Of a DNA stretch of 64,000 nt, positions 12,801 to 23,728 are shown piece by piece (the stretch's first letter is position 1; each line of letters opens with the position of its first letter). The stretch is from Hydrangea macrophylla (lineage: Eukaryota > Streptophyta > Magnoliopsida > Cornales > Hydrangeaceae), in assembly GCA_033977485.1 (NCBI GenBank), contig CM066994.1:44045155-44109154 (forward strand), given 5' to 3'. The notes beneath the pieces were generated by a model. That model saw nothing but the letters and a program-made list of their open reading frames with translations. It ran no database searches and was not told the origin of the DNA. A program made the translations under genes and the position numbers.

Positions 12801-14285
12801 GGCTTAAACGTGAGGACTATTGAATAAATAATTAAATTACACCTCTCTCTAATAGCTTAAGCTTTTAGAGGAGATAGTTGTTAGCATATATCATGTCTCT
12901 GCCCACCACATCTGGTCATGCTGAGGCTAACTTTGGTTTACGAGTCTAAAGAAGAAAATGGGAAGGAAAGGAAAACGAGTAGGAAAAGTATTTCCTTGTT
13001 TTGCCTTGTGTTTTCCTCCATGCTCAAATGACCTTAGAAAATTAAGCATTTTCAATCTAGAATAGGAAATTAAGAAAAGAGGAAGCGGAGTGACTCCAAC
13101 ATTTTAAAAAAAAAATCATTTGATTTGTGCCTTATTTTCTTTTACTACCTATTTTCGTTTCTGTTTTTCTTTTTGACCTATCAATTTCCTCACTGTTTTC
13201 TTTTCCTTTCCCTTACTAAATCCATGAACAAACACACACTGAATGTATCTCCGTACAACATATTTGTGATTCATCTAAGAAGGTTTGATCATGATCCATG
13301 GAAGTCACAAACATTCATGAATACACACTAGTATCTTACAAATCTATGTCTGTTAAACACACACATTTCAAAACAATTTTTGTGACATCTACTAGTTACC
13401 CATCACAAATCACAGGTGGCTTGCAAAGAGCTTAGAAACAGCAGATTATTCCTCAAACTCTTAGAAGCGGTCCTGAAAACCGGGAACCGCATGAACGACG
13501 GTACATACCGCGGCGGTGCACAGGCATTCAAGCTCGACACGCTCTTGAAACTATCCGATGTGAAAGGGACCGATGGAAAAACCACGCTCCTGCACTTCGT
13601 TGTTCAAGAAATTACCCGATCGGAGGGCGTACGTGCCGTACGTGTGGCAAGAGAAAGTCAAAGCATGTCGAGCGTGAAAACCGAGGATCTTGTCGATGAC
13701 CCAAGTCAAGAAACACCAGAATACTATCGCAGCCTCGGACTTAAAGTGGTTTCGGGGTTGGGAAATGAGCTCGACAATGTAAAAAAGGCCGCCCACATAG
13801 ATGGTGATAGCCTAACCACCACGGTATCAAAACTTGGTCATTCACTACTAAAAAGCAGAGAGTTTTTGAACAATGAAATGAAAAGTGTGGAAGAAGAGAG
13901 CGAGTTTTATGATACGCTTGCGAGTTTTGTGGAGCACGCGGAAGCTGATATCGGGTGGCTGCTAGAGGAAGACAAGAGGATAATGGCTATGGTGAAGAGC
14001 ACAGCAGATTATTTCCATGGGAATGCGGGAAAAGATGAAGGGTTGCATTTGTTCGTTATTGTTCATGATTTTTTGATAATTTTGGAGAAGGTGTGTAAGG
14101 AGGTGAGAGACTCGACAGCTATGCAAATGAGGACTCACAAGAAAGATGCTTCAACAGTGGCATCGTCGTCCCCTCAATCGTCTCGCCAGTCGCCTATACA
14201 AGATGTTCATCAACGGCTATTTCCTGCAATAAGGGATCGGAGGGTGGATGATTCGAGTTCGGATGATGAAAGCTTATCTCCTTAG
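5564..14285 (+). CDS. Type I (class I) plant formin, FH1-FH2, seven exons, 864 aa
   Basis: This is an actin nucleator and elongator anchored in the plasma membrane. Exons by eye: 5564-5674, 6901-6909, 7475-8174, 9007-9472, 9570-9772, 12238-12473, 13416-14285; phases agree and the total is 2595 nt. The protein has a signal peptide (residues 1 to about 22, [15 protein letters not shown]), an extracellular segment with an Arg run and an Ala/Pro/Gly-rich extensin-like stretch (about 130-175), one membrane span (about 220-244), a polyproline FH1 (about 325-370, profilin-binding) and an FH2 domain (about 395 to 820). FH2 hallmarks are FFWDKV, the [19 protein letters not shown] block and [19 protein letters not shown]. 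The start is the ATG giving the hydrophobic leader; upstream in-frame codons lack one. All key FH2 blocks are intact. The introns carry several transposon insertions (separate entries). It resembles the AtFH3/FH5 type, but orthology is not established. Confidence 0.9.
6366..6577. repeat. Foldback repeat in formin intron 2 with a duplicated arm
   Basis: The left arm (6366-6426) and right arm (6454-6515) are near-perfect inverted copies about 60 bp long around a loop of about 27 bp. The right arm is repeated at 6519-6577, preceded by the same GAGACCCACAAGATC entry. The core of each arm is CCATGAGCCCGTCACA. The short reading frame across it is just the hairpin. Confidence 0.85.
6901..6909 (+). 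other. Probable 9-nt micro-exon of the formin gene
   Basis: A pyrimidine-rich tract ending TTGCAG (6900) is followed by GATTTGGAG and a GTCTGT donor. Inserted between exon 1 (ending GIDEDK) and the exon starting AWINCR it adds Asp-Leu-Glu in frame. In my recollection group I formins have about three residues at this place before the W-I-N-C-R motif, which fits. Omitting it also keeps the frame, so it could be skipped or spurious. Confidence 0.55.
8175..9006 (+). other. Formin intron 3 with pyrimidine-rich partial duplication
   Basis: The intron contains two related blocks, about 8410-8560 and 8812-8950, both with a CGGATGAGAA core followed by CCTCTTCC-rich runs. They look like a degenerate internal duplication. 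No coding potential is supported; the minus-strand reading frames at 8740-9048 are shadows of the CT-rich tract. Confidence 0.5.
9912..10085. mobile_element. hAT-type MITE, CTAxGAAGCAC family, copy 1
   Basis: This 174-bp element has termini CTAAGAAGCACGGACA and TCTGTGCTTCCTAG (inverted) and is flanked by a perfect 8-bp duplication ATAAATAT (9904-9911 and 10086-10093). It lies in formin intron 5. It shares termini and interior (AATCC-polyA, GTGTCGGACA) with the elements at 53826-54012 and at the ends of 42381-50071. An 8-bp TSD is the hAT signature. Confidence 0.85.
10814..12134 (-). mobile_element. Solo LTR, Ty1/copia-like, in formin intron 5
   Basis: This 1321-bp sequence starts TGTTAGGA and ends CCCTAACA, with an inverted TGTTAGG terminus and a perfect 5-bp TSD GTTTA (10809-10813 and 12135-12139). 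On the minus strand it starts TGTTAGGGATATATACTAAA, a start I associate with plant copia LTRs, so the orientation is probably minus. No internal coding or second LTR exists: a solo LTR left by recombination. It accounts for more than half of the 2.5-kb intron. Confidence 0.85.
12601..12883 (+). mobile_element. TRIM (terminal-repeat retrotransposon in miniature) in formin intron 6
   Basis: Two direct repeats, 12601-12660 and 12821-12883, share TGAATAAATAAT, ACACCTCTCT and AGCTTTTAGAG and bracket about 160 bp. A GGTATCAGAGCC primer-binding motif (12667-12678, complementary to initiator Met tRNA) follows the first repeat. There is no coding capacity. The repeats differ at several sites, so the insertion is not recent. 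The stretch GTGTTCGAATC is retroelement sequence, not a tRNA gene. Confidence 0.7.
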
Positions 14286-14458
14286 CTTTCGGTTGAAATA
14301 GGTACGTGACATATTTCCATACTATCTTTATATATATACCTATCTGTCACTCATTCGGCTTTTGGTTTTGTTTTTTAGTTGTCTTTTTTTGTATTTTTGT
14401 GGTGATGGGGAAGAATGTTCTTTGAGCAATGCATGGATAGCTTGTGATGAGGGAATAT
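14286..14458 (+). other. Formin 3' UTR region
   Basis: T-rich sequence immediately downstream of the formin stop, before the TRIM. A poly(A) signal could not be assigned with confidence; the transcript may end inside or just before the TRIM. Confidence 0.4.
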
Positions 14459-14793
14459 TGTTGGATTGTCCCACATCGGCCGGGCATAGCCTCCGTTTGT
14501 GCTTCTTATAAGCCTAGGTAATCCTCCCCTTACAAGACGTCTTTTGAGTGTGAGTTAGGCCCATTGGTCTTTCTACTTGGTATCAGAGTTGGGGCCCTCC
14601 GCCGTCCTGCCGTGTAATCCGGCGTGCCAAGTATCCCGTTGTTAAGTGGGAGAGTTCATGTGGTCCAGGGGGAGTGTTGGATTGTTCCACATCACCCAGG
14701 CATAGACCCTCGTCCATGCTTCTTATAAGCCGGGGTAGTCCTCCCCTCACAAGGCGTCTTTTGAGGAAGAGTTAGGCCCATTGGTCTTTCTAC
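14459..14793 (+). mobile_element. Complete TRIM element downstream of formin
   Basis: Direct LTRs of about 118 bp lie at 14459-14576 and 14675-14793, both starting TGTTGGATTGT and ending TTTCTAC. The first is followed by TTGGTATCAGAG (Met-tRNA PBS, 14577-14588) and the second is preceded by the purine tract CCAGGGGGAG. Total length is 335 bp with about 98 bp internal. No clear TSD was seen. The LTRs differ at roughly ten positions. Confidence 0.85.
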
Positions 14794-14812
14794 TAAGAAC
14801 ACTATCAGTTAA

Positions 14813-15092
14813 GGCTGTGTTTGGTTTGCAGATTTAGAGAAGGAAAATGAGATGGGAACTATTTCTCTAGTGTTTTTATCCATGCTTACATAACATTAGA
14901 GGTTGAAACTTTTTAGAATAAAGAGGAAGGAGAATGAATCACAAAATTCAAAATTTTTAATTCGCTTTTAACCATATTTTCTTTAAGTTCTATTTGTTAG
15001 CATTGTTTTCCTTATTAACCAAACAAAGAAAAAGTGTTTCCCTTAAGGTTCTCTTTCTTTTCCCTTACTAACTCCATGAACTAAACTGAGCC
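14813..15092. mobile_element. Tourist-like (PIF/Harbinger-type) MITE
   Basis: Termini GGCTGTGTTTGGTT and the inverse of AACTAAACTGAGCC are flanked by TAA on both sides (14810-14812 and 15093-15095), the 3-bp target typical of Tourist MITEs. The interior resembles the sequence at 5880-6180, 12940-13240 and 15391-15692. Confidence 0.65.
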
Positions 15093-15390
15093 TAAATCTT
15101 CCAAGTGATGTTTGGAATTTTTCCACGGGGAAGTAAGAAGTTTCGAGCTTGTTAGTTATAGATTGTGAATTTGCGACATGCCAGATTCACAGAGGGCTTT
15201 TTTTGTACTGTTCACAAAGTATATGTTGATAGTTGATCACAATCCATTTCACTGGTAGATTTCTATTTGTATGGTCACTGCCAGCAAGAAGTACTTACAG
15301 AAGAAAATCTACCGGACTTGGAGGCGAGTTTTGTTCATCATTGCTCTTTACATATTTATATTTTGGGAGGCATGGTTACTTTTATGCTTA

Positions 15391-15692
15391 GGCTTCGTTT
15401 GTTTCATGAAGTAAGTGAGGGAAAAGAAAAGAAAAAACAGTCCTTTGTTTGATGAATAATGAAAAGGGTAAAAAAGCAGGAGGGAAAAGAAAAAAAATGT
15501 TGAGAAATAAATTAAAATATTTGAATTTTGTGAGTCGCTTCCCTTCCTCTTTTCTTGAATTGCTATTGTCTTTTGAAATTTTTTTAATTTCTAATGTTAT
15601 TTAAGGATGGAGGAAAACACAAGAGAAATGGTTCCTTCTCGTTTTTCTTTCCCTTTTTCTTTCCTTCTCTAAATCTGCAAACAAATAGAGCC
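15391..15692. mobile_element. Second Tourist-like MITE of the same family
   Basis: It begins GGCTTCGTTTGTTT and ends AAACAAATAGAGCC, an imperfect inverted pair matching the termini at 14813. Flanks are TTA and TTT, so the TSD is degraded. The interior has the same CACAAAATTCAAA-type sequence on the opposite strand. Confidence 0.55.
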
Positions 15693-16092
15693 TTTGGAGT
15701 TTCGAAATACCATTTATTTGGAGGTTGACATTAGAAGCATAGTCTTTAAACTGCATTTGTAATATTGTGATAACTAAAATAAAAACGTAAAAACAGTCAA
15801 AAAGCACAGGTAAGAACTGCCCATAAGTCAAATTTGTATCTGGAGTTGATTTGTAGAATCCTCGTGCAGAAAGTAATGGTGCATTTTGTAATGACATTTT
15901 TAGAATACATTCCCATTTCCCGATGGCAACGGTGACGGTTGTACTTACATCATCCTTTGCACTCACAACTTATTTTGAATACGTTCGAGAACAATTTTTA
16001 CGTCTTCAGAAAAGCAAGGACATGAATTGGAGGGTGACAGAACCTCATGCTGCTCAACTTCTATAGTAATTAACTCATTTTATCATGTAGTT

Positions 16093-16478
16093 GGGGAAGG
16101 GCATTCGGTTGGTTCTGTTCGGTTTGACGTATTTCGGTTCAGTTATGTTCGGTTTGGTTTCGGGGCTGAGGAACCGATAACCAACCGAAATATATTTCGG
16201 TTTGGTCAACCGAATAAAATTTTAATTATTATTAAATAAAATTTTATTTTATATTTCGGTTATTCAAAACATATGATATACTACTAATAGTATATTTATA
16301 GATTATTTAACAATTGTTTTTTGGTTCGTTAAGATTAGTTTAAGTGGTACCGAAAACCAAACCAAAATTTTAAATGTAGTTCAGTTTTAACCAAACCAAA
16401 TTTCGTGACCGAAATAACTGAACCGAATTGACTATTTTAGTTCAGTTATTTTGGTTAACTAAATTATTTGCCCACCCC
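16093..16478. mobile_element. MITE with CGGTT/AACCG inverted structure
   Basis: The left end GGGGAAGGGCATTCGGTT and right end ATTTGCCCACCCC are imperfect inverted termini. The left half is rich in TTCGGTT and the right half in AACCGAA, making a long imperfect hairpin with an AT-rich centre. No ORF is supported. The TSD is unclear. Confidence 0.6.
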
Positions 16479-18120
16479 TCAAGCTTCTATCTGCATATGT
16501 ACCCCTTTCCATTTCTCTCTCTCTCTCTAAAAGTATATTAATCTGCGATACATGTAGTACAAAAAAAAGTTATTCCCATTCCTAACTCGGCATAAGTTTT
16601 GACTTTTTAGCTGTGGCCGAAGATTTTGGCGTGATTATTCTCACTTGTTTCAGGTGGCTACAAATCTTGAAGATTTTACAACCCATGTAGCTTTGAAAGT
16701 CTGATCTTGATTTTTCTGCAAGTGAACTTTGTATTTAATGAAGATTAATTACTAGAGCTTGGAACAAGGGTTAAACTCTTTTGGAATTCAATTCTACATC
16801 AGGAGGAGGAAGAAAAAGAAGAGAAAAAGCAGCTTGAACAAGCACCAAACTGGTAACAAAAGAGTGAACCTGTCACTGCCAGGCTCTTTCACTAGCAATC
16901 AATGGATCCAAATGTATTTAATTAGCCCCTAGTTTATAATGACCTTTGTGTATAACAAACCCAAACTTTTTCATGAAATGCTAATTATTTTTTCATGAAA
17001 TGCTAATTATAACTATTCTTTTTTATTATGTTGTCCTGGTTTTCACAATTTGTTGATATCTATAACTCAAGATTTTGGAAGCAGATCAATTGTTTTCAAT
17101 TATGGGGTTCTTTGAGAATGTTGGGAACTGATTTTATGTCTCAAAAGTAGATCGGTTTTGTATAGTCAAGTCTCAAGTGTTTACTATTTAGTAGATCCCC
17201 TTTTATTACATAGGACTGTAGGAGTCCATGTCAGTTCTATTATCACTTTCAAACAATTTCTTTGTCAATCAAATATGTATTTTTTTTTTTTTTAAAGAAA
17301 AGAAAAGAAAAGACAAAAATTTCTGAACCACTAATTCGTGCATTCCCAAATAAGTTGTCTTAAAATTATTTGCTTTCGTTTTCTTTTCTTAAAATACGTC
17401 ATTGCAGTTTTTTTTTTCTCTGTGTAATGTGGCCATTGACATCTTCCTCACGTGAACTCATGCTAAGTCCTCATACCTCTTTTTTATTAGAGTTGATGTT
17501 GAAAAAATAACACCTACAATTAAATTCATGAGGAAATCATTCCTTTCCCCATTTTTTTCATTTTAATTTGTGTCTGAAAGTGCAATTTAATAGCAAAGAG
17601 AGAAATAAATAAAAAACAAGAAAAAAATAGGAAAAGAAGAAGAGAATTCAAAGTTTAAAATATACTAGCATATTTGAGGGACTATTTAGTTAAAATAAAC
17701 TAGTGTAAATTACATTGAGCTCTCTTAAATAATGCTTACCTTTCTTGAGGTGAGTGTGTTGTTTTGTAACACTCACTTTCCTTATGTTAGTCAATGGTTA
17801 GTGAACTAATTTTATAATTTAAATAATTTTAAAATGGCTATTTACCCATATTAATGTGAAAAACTACAAATTTTTAGTTCTTCTCTTTGTTTCAAAGGTG
17901 CATATTAAGGACAATTTATTTATTTCATAGCGTATTGATTTTTATTATATACTAAATGTATTTTAATTCAAGAGTCAATCGATACATTTGTATGAATCTT
18001 CAACATTGTCAGGGAAGTCATTGTAATTTTTAAAACTATGAGGTAAGGTTCTGTAATTAGGACATATCTCAGGGGAGGTTAGTAAAATTTACTCAATATT
18101 GAAGGCTTTTAAATACAAAA
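16479..18120. other. AT-rich intergenic DNA, no gene seen
   Basis: It contains simple A and T runs, a 20-bp direct repeat of TTTTTCATGAAATGCTAAT near 16970-17010, and no reading frame with protein-like composition. Nothing else is supported. Confidence 0.6.
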
Positions 18121-18129
18121 TGTAGCACT

Positions 18130-19481
18130 AAAGTTTGGTCCATGTCTCATTTTAATCTCTATAGTTTAAATTGTATCAATTTGTTCCCTAAAGTTTTTAA
18201 ATAGAAGCAGTATGGTCCAAAGGTCCTGTTATGCCAAAAAATTTGACAAAATTCTCACAATGCTCTACACAATTATTCTGATAAGCGAGTTGGGAGATTG
18301 GTGGTATTCTATTTTGGATAATTTAATATATAGTCCTAATATATGCATCTAACTAAAAATATGTCCCTTTTTAAAACGAATCTAGAACTTAGTCCCTTAC
18401 CTAATTTGAGGACTACAATACCCCCATATCATTTTAATAGAAATGTATATATATATATATATATTTATAACTATATATGGTAACTGATATATCATCATTT
18501 ACTCCACAAACTATACATGTACATATGTAAACTGATTTATATATGATAAACTAGTTACCATATATAGTTAAAAACTGAGAAAATATATCCATATAAAGTC
18601 CACTAGCACCAAGATTTCTCACAAACTCTTGATAACTAGGCATTACGTATTCAGAACTTCATACTTAAAAACTGATAAAATTATCAATGAGATTGTACTA
18701 AAATAGTGTAAAATTGCGCACTACATTAACTAAGTATTGAAAATAGTGAGAATTTCATATTTTAATGTGTAAACAATGAAAAATTTCTCACTAGTAAACT
18801 TATACTAGGAGGGTAGAATAACCCACTTTTTAAAACAAAAACAAGGATACACATAGAGAGGATTTGATGAAAAATTTATCAACAATTAACAATTTTCGAG
18901 AAGAATTAAAAAAAAAACTCACACCTTTTAAATTGATATGACAACTAATTTCTCACAAATTAAAAATAATTTTCTCACTTTTAATACAAAATTCTCACTT
19001 TTAGGTGAGAAATTCTCACTTTTAGAAGAGAAATTCTCACTTCTCTCTCTATACCAAAACTTCACACTGTGCTTCTCTCGAATTTCTGATCTATGATTCT
19101 CTTTCTTGCATCAATCTGTGTCGAGAACTCTGGCCCTCAAGCTTCTCATGATTCTCATCCACAGCACAAATTGTTACCAATCCTGTAGAGCCTCCAAAGA
19201 TGGCCCGCTATTCTCTGAATCGTCAACTTCGGTGACAGCATCGGCGTCAATCAGAAGGTAAGGTTGATTGGTAGTGGCCACCAGAAAGTGATTGAGGAGT
19301 TTCTTCTATGGTTTGTAGCAGAGAAATTTATCCTTCCAATCAGGTATGGCTGTTTCAATATGCATCGGAAACTCCTTTTCAAACTTCATCTCAACGATGA
19401 TGATGATGATGAATATAATCCTTTGTGTGATTGTATTTTAGAGAGAGAGTGAGAGAGATAAGATTTGTGGAGTTATCAGAC

Positions 19482-19512
<31 letters not shown>

Positions 19513-20145
19513 CACACATATATATATAGTTGTTTGTAAATTTGAAATCCCTAAATTCAAGTCTTTATTACTATATATATACAATTCGGATCTTAAGAGA
19601 ACCTTAAAAAACGGACTTAAAAGTCGGCCCGTGTAAAAAGTGAGAATTTCTCACAAAAAAGTGAGAAGCATGTAAAAAGTGAGAAATTTAAGATGTGAGA
19701 AATTCTCACTTTTTTTATTTTTTATTTTTTGAGAAATTCTTACTTTTTACACGGTCCGTCTTTTAGGTTTGTTTCCTAAGGTCCGCTTAACATTTGGACT
19801 ATATATATATATGCATGTATCTAACGAAGGGCATATTGGTCTATAAAATCTCTATCGAATTGGAAAAAGGGACTAAATATTGATTACCTTCTAAAATTAG
19901 GGACTAATTACTATATATGCAATATGGCTATGATCAATTCCTATTAATAATCCAAAATAGAGACCAAATCTTATATTTCTATTTTATTTTTACCCCTTAA
20001 AAGGTTGACGGTGCATAGCATGTGAGTAAAATCCGTCAATTTTTCTCACAGAATTTGACATTTTGACCACATTGCTTTCATTTAAAAACTTCAGGACCAA
20101 ATTGGTGCAATTGATTCTACAGTAACTAAAATAAGACATGTACCA
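18130..20145. mobile_element. Long inverted-repeat (foldback-type) element, about 2 kb
   Basis: The left arm (about 18130-18430) is an imperfect inverse of the right arm (about 19830-20145). Matching landmarks are GGTCCATGTC / GACATGTACC near the tips, AAAGTTTTTAAAT / ATTTAAAAACTTC, and TCTATTTTGGAT / ATCCAAAATAGA. The interior is AT-rich, with (AT)n, repeated GAGAAATTCTCAC motifs and a nested hairpin. No transposase was recognised and no TSD was resolved. It could be a MULE-like element with long TIRs. Confidence 0.6.
19581..19797. mobile_element. MITE hairpin nested in the foldback element
   Basis: Left half (TCTTAAG.GAACCTTAAAAA...GTGTAAAAAGTGAGAA) and right half (TTCTTACTTTTTACACGGTCC...TAAGGTCCGCTTAA) form an imperfect hairpin. 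It sits between (AT)n runs on both sides. The GTGAGAATTTCTCAC palindrome occurs inside, and related motifs recur at 18960-19050. Confidence 0.55.
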
Positions 20146-20154
20146 ATCTTCAGG

Positions 20155-20274
20155 GGTATGTTTTGTAATTAAGCCAATAATGAATAAGCTTCTCTATTTA
20201 GTCAGGGGCTGTTTTATACCGTCACTCCCGCCAAACAAACTTTATGTTGAGCAATACCAATTTCCCGATTTGGC

Positions 20275-20358
<84 letters not shown>

Positions 20359-20523
20359 TAAGATAGCATAAAGACTCATCTCTTCTACTTGCCCATTCCA
20401 TACTAAAATCCCACTATCTTCTCTGTCTAGATAAACCACCCACTGCTAATTCCTCTAGATTTCTTTTCCGGCTTCATGGTCATCGTCAGCAAAGGAAGAA
20501 GAAATCTGTGACAAGAAGAGTAT
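20155..20523 (+). pseudogene. GeBP-type gene, upstream copy, piece 1 of 3 (5' flank, UTR and N-terminus)
   Basis: This aligns with 51940-52285 upstream of the open GeBP gene: shared blocks are CCGTCACTCCCGCC, AGCAATACCAATTTCCC, TACTTGCCCATTCCA and GAAGAAGAAATC. The CT/CA microsatellite (20276-20355) corresponds to the shorter CT and CA run at 52014-52036. The element TATAAAG of the open copy is GCATAAAG here. The piece stops at AGTAT, the target site of the 21-kb retrotransposon, and resumes at 41548. Confidence 0.85.
20276..20355 (+). repeat. Compound (CT)n(CA)n microsatellite
   Basis: An uninterrupted CT run is followed directly by a CA run, about 80 bp in total. It is an expansion relative to the shorter homologous run near 52014-52036. 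Confidence 0.9.
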
Positions 20524-22070
20524 TGTAGATAATAGTTGAGGACTCATATACTATTGACTATACACATCACCAACGACTCCACGTGTAACAACATCATTAT
20601 TGTAGACTCCACGTGCAACGACTCCAAACCGCTAGCCCACTTCAAACGGGCCAACCCGCAAAGCCCACTGCAAATGTAGGTAACTAAGAAACTCGCCCCG
20701 AGACCCACTTCAATAAAGCCCGCTTCGAAGGCCCACTCCGGATGAGCCCACTCCAAAGCCTTCACCACGGTTAACTCCACTCCGAAGCCCTATTCTCCAA
20801 AGGCGCAAAGTAGCCCACTCTAAAGCTCCCGATTAACTCCACTCCGAAACTTCACTCTCTAAAAGCCCCAAAGCAGCCCACAAAAGAAGAACACTCGAAA
20901 TATGCACACACTCACCCTCGGACACCGACCCTTGGTTTGGAAGCAGTACCTAAGGGTGAGCAAGTCTGCTGGGATCTCGGAAACTCATGGTAAGGTAGCT
21001 AGAACCGAAGGCATCTCCCTAACCTGCGCCCCATGGGTAAGGTCAGGGTTGGTCCCAAAGAGAGAGAGAGACACGTGACTTTCACACGTGCCTCACCCTA
21101 ATCAACCCACAACCAATAAGCAAAGCTCATTACTGCAAAGCTCGACGGAACCTTTGATCGTCTATGCTTAGTCGTGTCAAGATTGCTTAACCAACTGCAC
21201 CAATAGAAAATACCTCGGTTCCCTCCCTCACTGGAGCCATCTGTACGCCTCGACACTTGCCCTCGCTTAACCTCTCGGAGCCAATAGCAAAAGCCTCGGT
21301 ACCCCCACTTGCTTAAAACTCTGCACCAGTAGCATCCCCTCCCTCCCTTGACCAACCAATGATATTAGTTCACAACCAAACGACAAACATTTCTCTCTCA
21401 TTTGTCTCCACCAGCTCGGTACATGCTTCGTCTACATCCCATTTAATGTCCTCAACCACCCTAAACAGGAGCATTTAAGCCACTCACCTACCTTAAGCAA
21501 ACAATCCAGTAAGAGGATGCCAATTCGGCCTCTCTCTATCATGTCAAAGGTTTACAAATACACCACCGGCTTCAACTATAAATAAGTACCCTCATTTACT
21601 ACATCCAACAACCCAACTTGACCTAATCCGGCACTAGAGTAAAGGGTCAGCAGTTGTTCTTATTCCCAGCCATTAACAAAAAATTCCCGTTGTCTCTAGC
21701 CCACTTTGACCTTTCGCCCCACCAGCACCTTCGTCCCATTCTATCCGCCGCCTCATAACACCATTCATCTCACCAAACCCCTTCAGCCCTATTGCGCTCT
21801 CCGTCTCAACCCATCCTTCGTTCCACTCCGACACTCCAATACTTACCCATCGCCTCGGGATACGTACTACTTTCTCTCTCTCTCACTTGGGACTACTTCG
21901 GTTCTCATCCGGACCCGAAGTCTCTCCGAATCCTATTATCCCTATTATTATTATTATTATATTTTATATACTCTTGCTTATATCTCGCATATTGTTCCAC
22001 GTATACTAATCCAGTCTTGCGTGTTATATCTCTCTATATCTCTCACATACATCACAAAAGGACTCACACA
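20524..22070 (+). repeat. 5' LTR of the 21-kb Tat element
   Basis: It is 1547 bp, TG...CA bounded, and matches 40006-41547 end to end. The downstream part holds a TATAAATAA box (about 21578-21587) and CT-rich sequence before the primer site. The paired reading frames at 21706-22199 recur identically in the 3' LTR and are not thought to be coding. Confidence 0.95.
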
Positions 22071-22091
22071 TTTTGGCGACCACAGTGGGAG
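22071..22091 (+). other. Primer-binding site of the Tat element
   Basis: TTTTGGCGACCACAGTGGGA follows the 5' LTR directly. TGGCGAC..C.GTGGG is the arrangement I know from Tat-lineage elements; I did not assign the tRNA. Confidence 0.7.
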
Positions 22092-22105
22092 ATATACTCT
22101 CAAGA

Positions 22106-23695
22106 ATGGTTAGCGAACGAGAACAACCACCTCCCAAGAAATCCAGACGCCCCAGGAAGTCCAAGGCCTAACCTATCGGGTCAAACGTCAACCCAGTAAG
22201 CCTCAATCCAACCCACTCACAGACTCAGGATTCTCGGGAATCCATCGCAGCTGACGTCGAGCTCGACATCTTAAAGCGGTTAGAACAGATAGAAGGACAG
22301 CAGAAGCATTTCCAGAGACTAGAAGAACAGAACCACCTCATCATCGAAACCCTGACCGCCATGGCTCAGAAAGTGACTCCCCCATCGGCGCCAAACGGCG
22401 CCTCTGGGCTGGACGACGTGGTCAGAACCTCATTTAACATTTCTGATGTTAACAATCAGCAGAATGCACAAAAAGGATCGACACCCACCGGTGTCGTCCC
22501 TGGGACAGAGAAACAAACCTCCACCAGATTTGTCACCTTGGCCGAGGTGGAATCATTATTAAAGGAAAAAGCTCTATCAACCCCGCATATTCCAGCACTA
22601 GACACCCTACCTCCTTATCCGCTAAGATTGGCCAGCCTCCCTTATCCAGAGGGATACAGCAACGCACACTTTACAAGGTACGACGGCAGGCGGGGAAACT
22701 CCAAAGAACATGTGGCCAGATTTCTCGACAGTCTCGGTACCTACCGAGAAGACGAAAACTTGCGTCTTCGAGAGTTTTCTAAATCCCTGACCGATCGGGC
22801 ATACACCTGGTATGCCAACCTAGAGCCTGGTTCCGTCAAATCCTGGGCTCAACTGGCCTCAATGTTCCACGCGAAGTTCTTCAGTGTAACAGAAAAAGTT
22901 ACCACCATCTCCCTCTCCCGAGAAGTCCAAGGCGATAATGAGCACTTGGTTAAGTATGTGGACAGATTTCGTGATCTCTCCATGGAATGCCACGACAACA
23001 CCACCGAAGAGGGCCTTGTCCAACTCTGCGTACACGGAATGCTCCGCGACTACAGAATTCGCCTAATCAATCACTCGTTCCCGGCATTTTCAGATCTCAT
23101 GGTTGCTGCCCGAAACTTAGCAAAAGATGTGAGAATACCACCGAGGATACACCGAGATGCCCGCCCTTCGGCACCCCATCGCTACCCAACCGCTGCTGTA
23201 ACCGAGGAAAGAAGAAGTAGACGAGACCGAGAATAGAATGATAACAAGCGCAGAAGGGATGAAACTGACGCACCAGCTCCATTCCCTTACAGCATGAAGG
23301 AGGTACATGCCGTACTCAAAAAGTGGATAAGAGACGAAGTAATCACCCTTCGCCCACCCACAAGACCTCCAACAGAAGGTGACAAGGTCAGATATAATTA
23401 CTGTGCTTATTACCAGATGGTAAATCACGCCACCAAGGACTACTGGGCCCTTCGCGGCATCTTCTATAGGAAAATAGCCAATGGAGAACTGGTGAATACT
23501 ACTCAACCAGATGCTGCTGACGAAGTACCTCGCCAACCTCAGAGACACAACGAGGGAGCTATTAATATGGTCTCTCTTTGCGTAGTTCCCCACCAGGTGG
23601 AAAAAATTGCATCTCCTACCATCGACCTCCCCAGTGCGCTGTCGCCTATGGAAATATCGGCCCCCCTCATCGAACTCATAGAGGAAGAAGAATAA
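22106..23695 (+). pseudogene. gag of the Tat element, with in-frame stops
   Basis: The first ATG after the PBS (22106) opens a basic N-terminus (KKSRRPRKSK); a TAA follows at about 22169, the same frame continues to a TAG at 23234-23236 and then to TAA at 23693. The middle (about 22660-23120) is a retrotransposon gag capsid domain (RYDGRRG..EHV..FLDSL, TWYANLEPGSVKSW, MFHAKFF, DRFRDLSMEC). Near 23397-23450 is a degenerate zinc-knuckle-like YCAYYQMVNHATKDYW motif in which the last Cys position is Tyr. Gag would form the virus-like particle. Two nonsense codons make it a pseudogene unless read through. Confidence 0.8.
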
Positions 23696-23728
23696 ATATC
23701 GACAATCGCTAAAAGCCCCTCCGCCAGT

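Noticed and set aside
21706..22199. Two overlapping plus-strand frames of 135 aa
   Set aside because: They lie in the LTR, recur in the 3' LTR with the same layout and end differently across the LTR boundary; no protein-like features.
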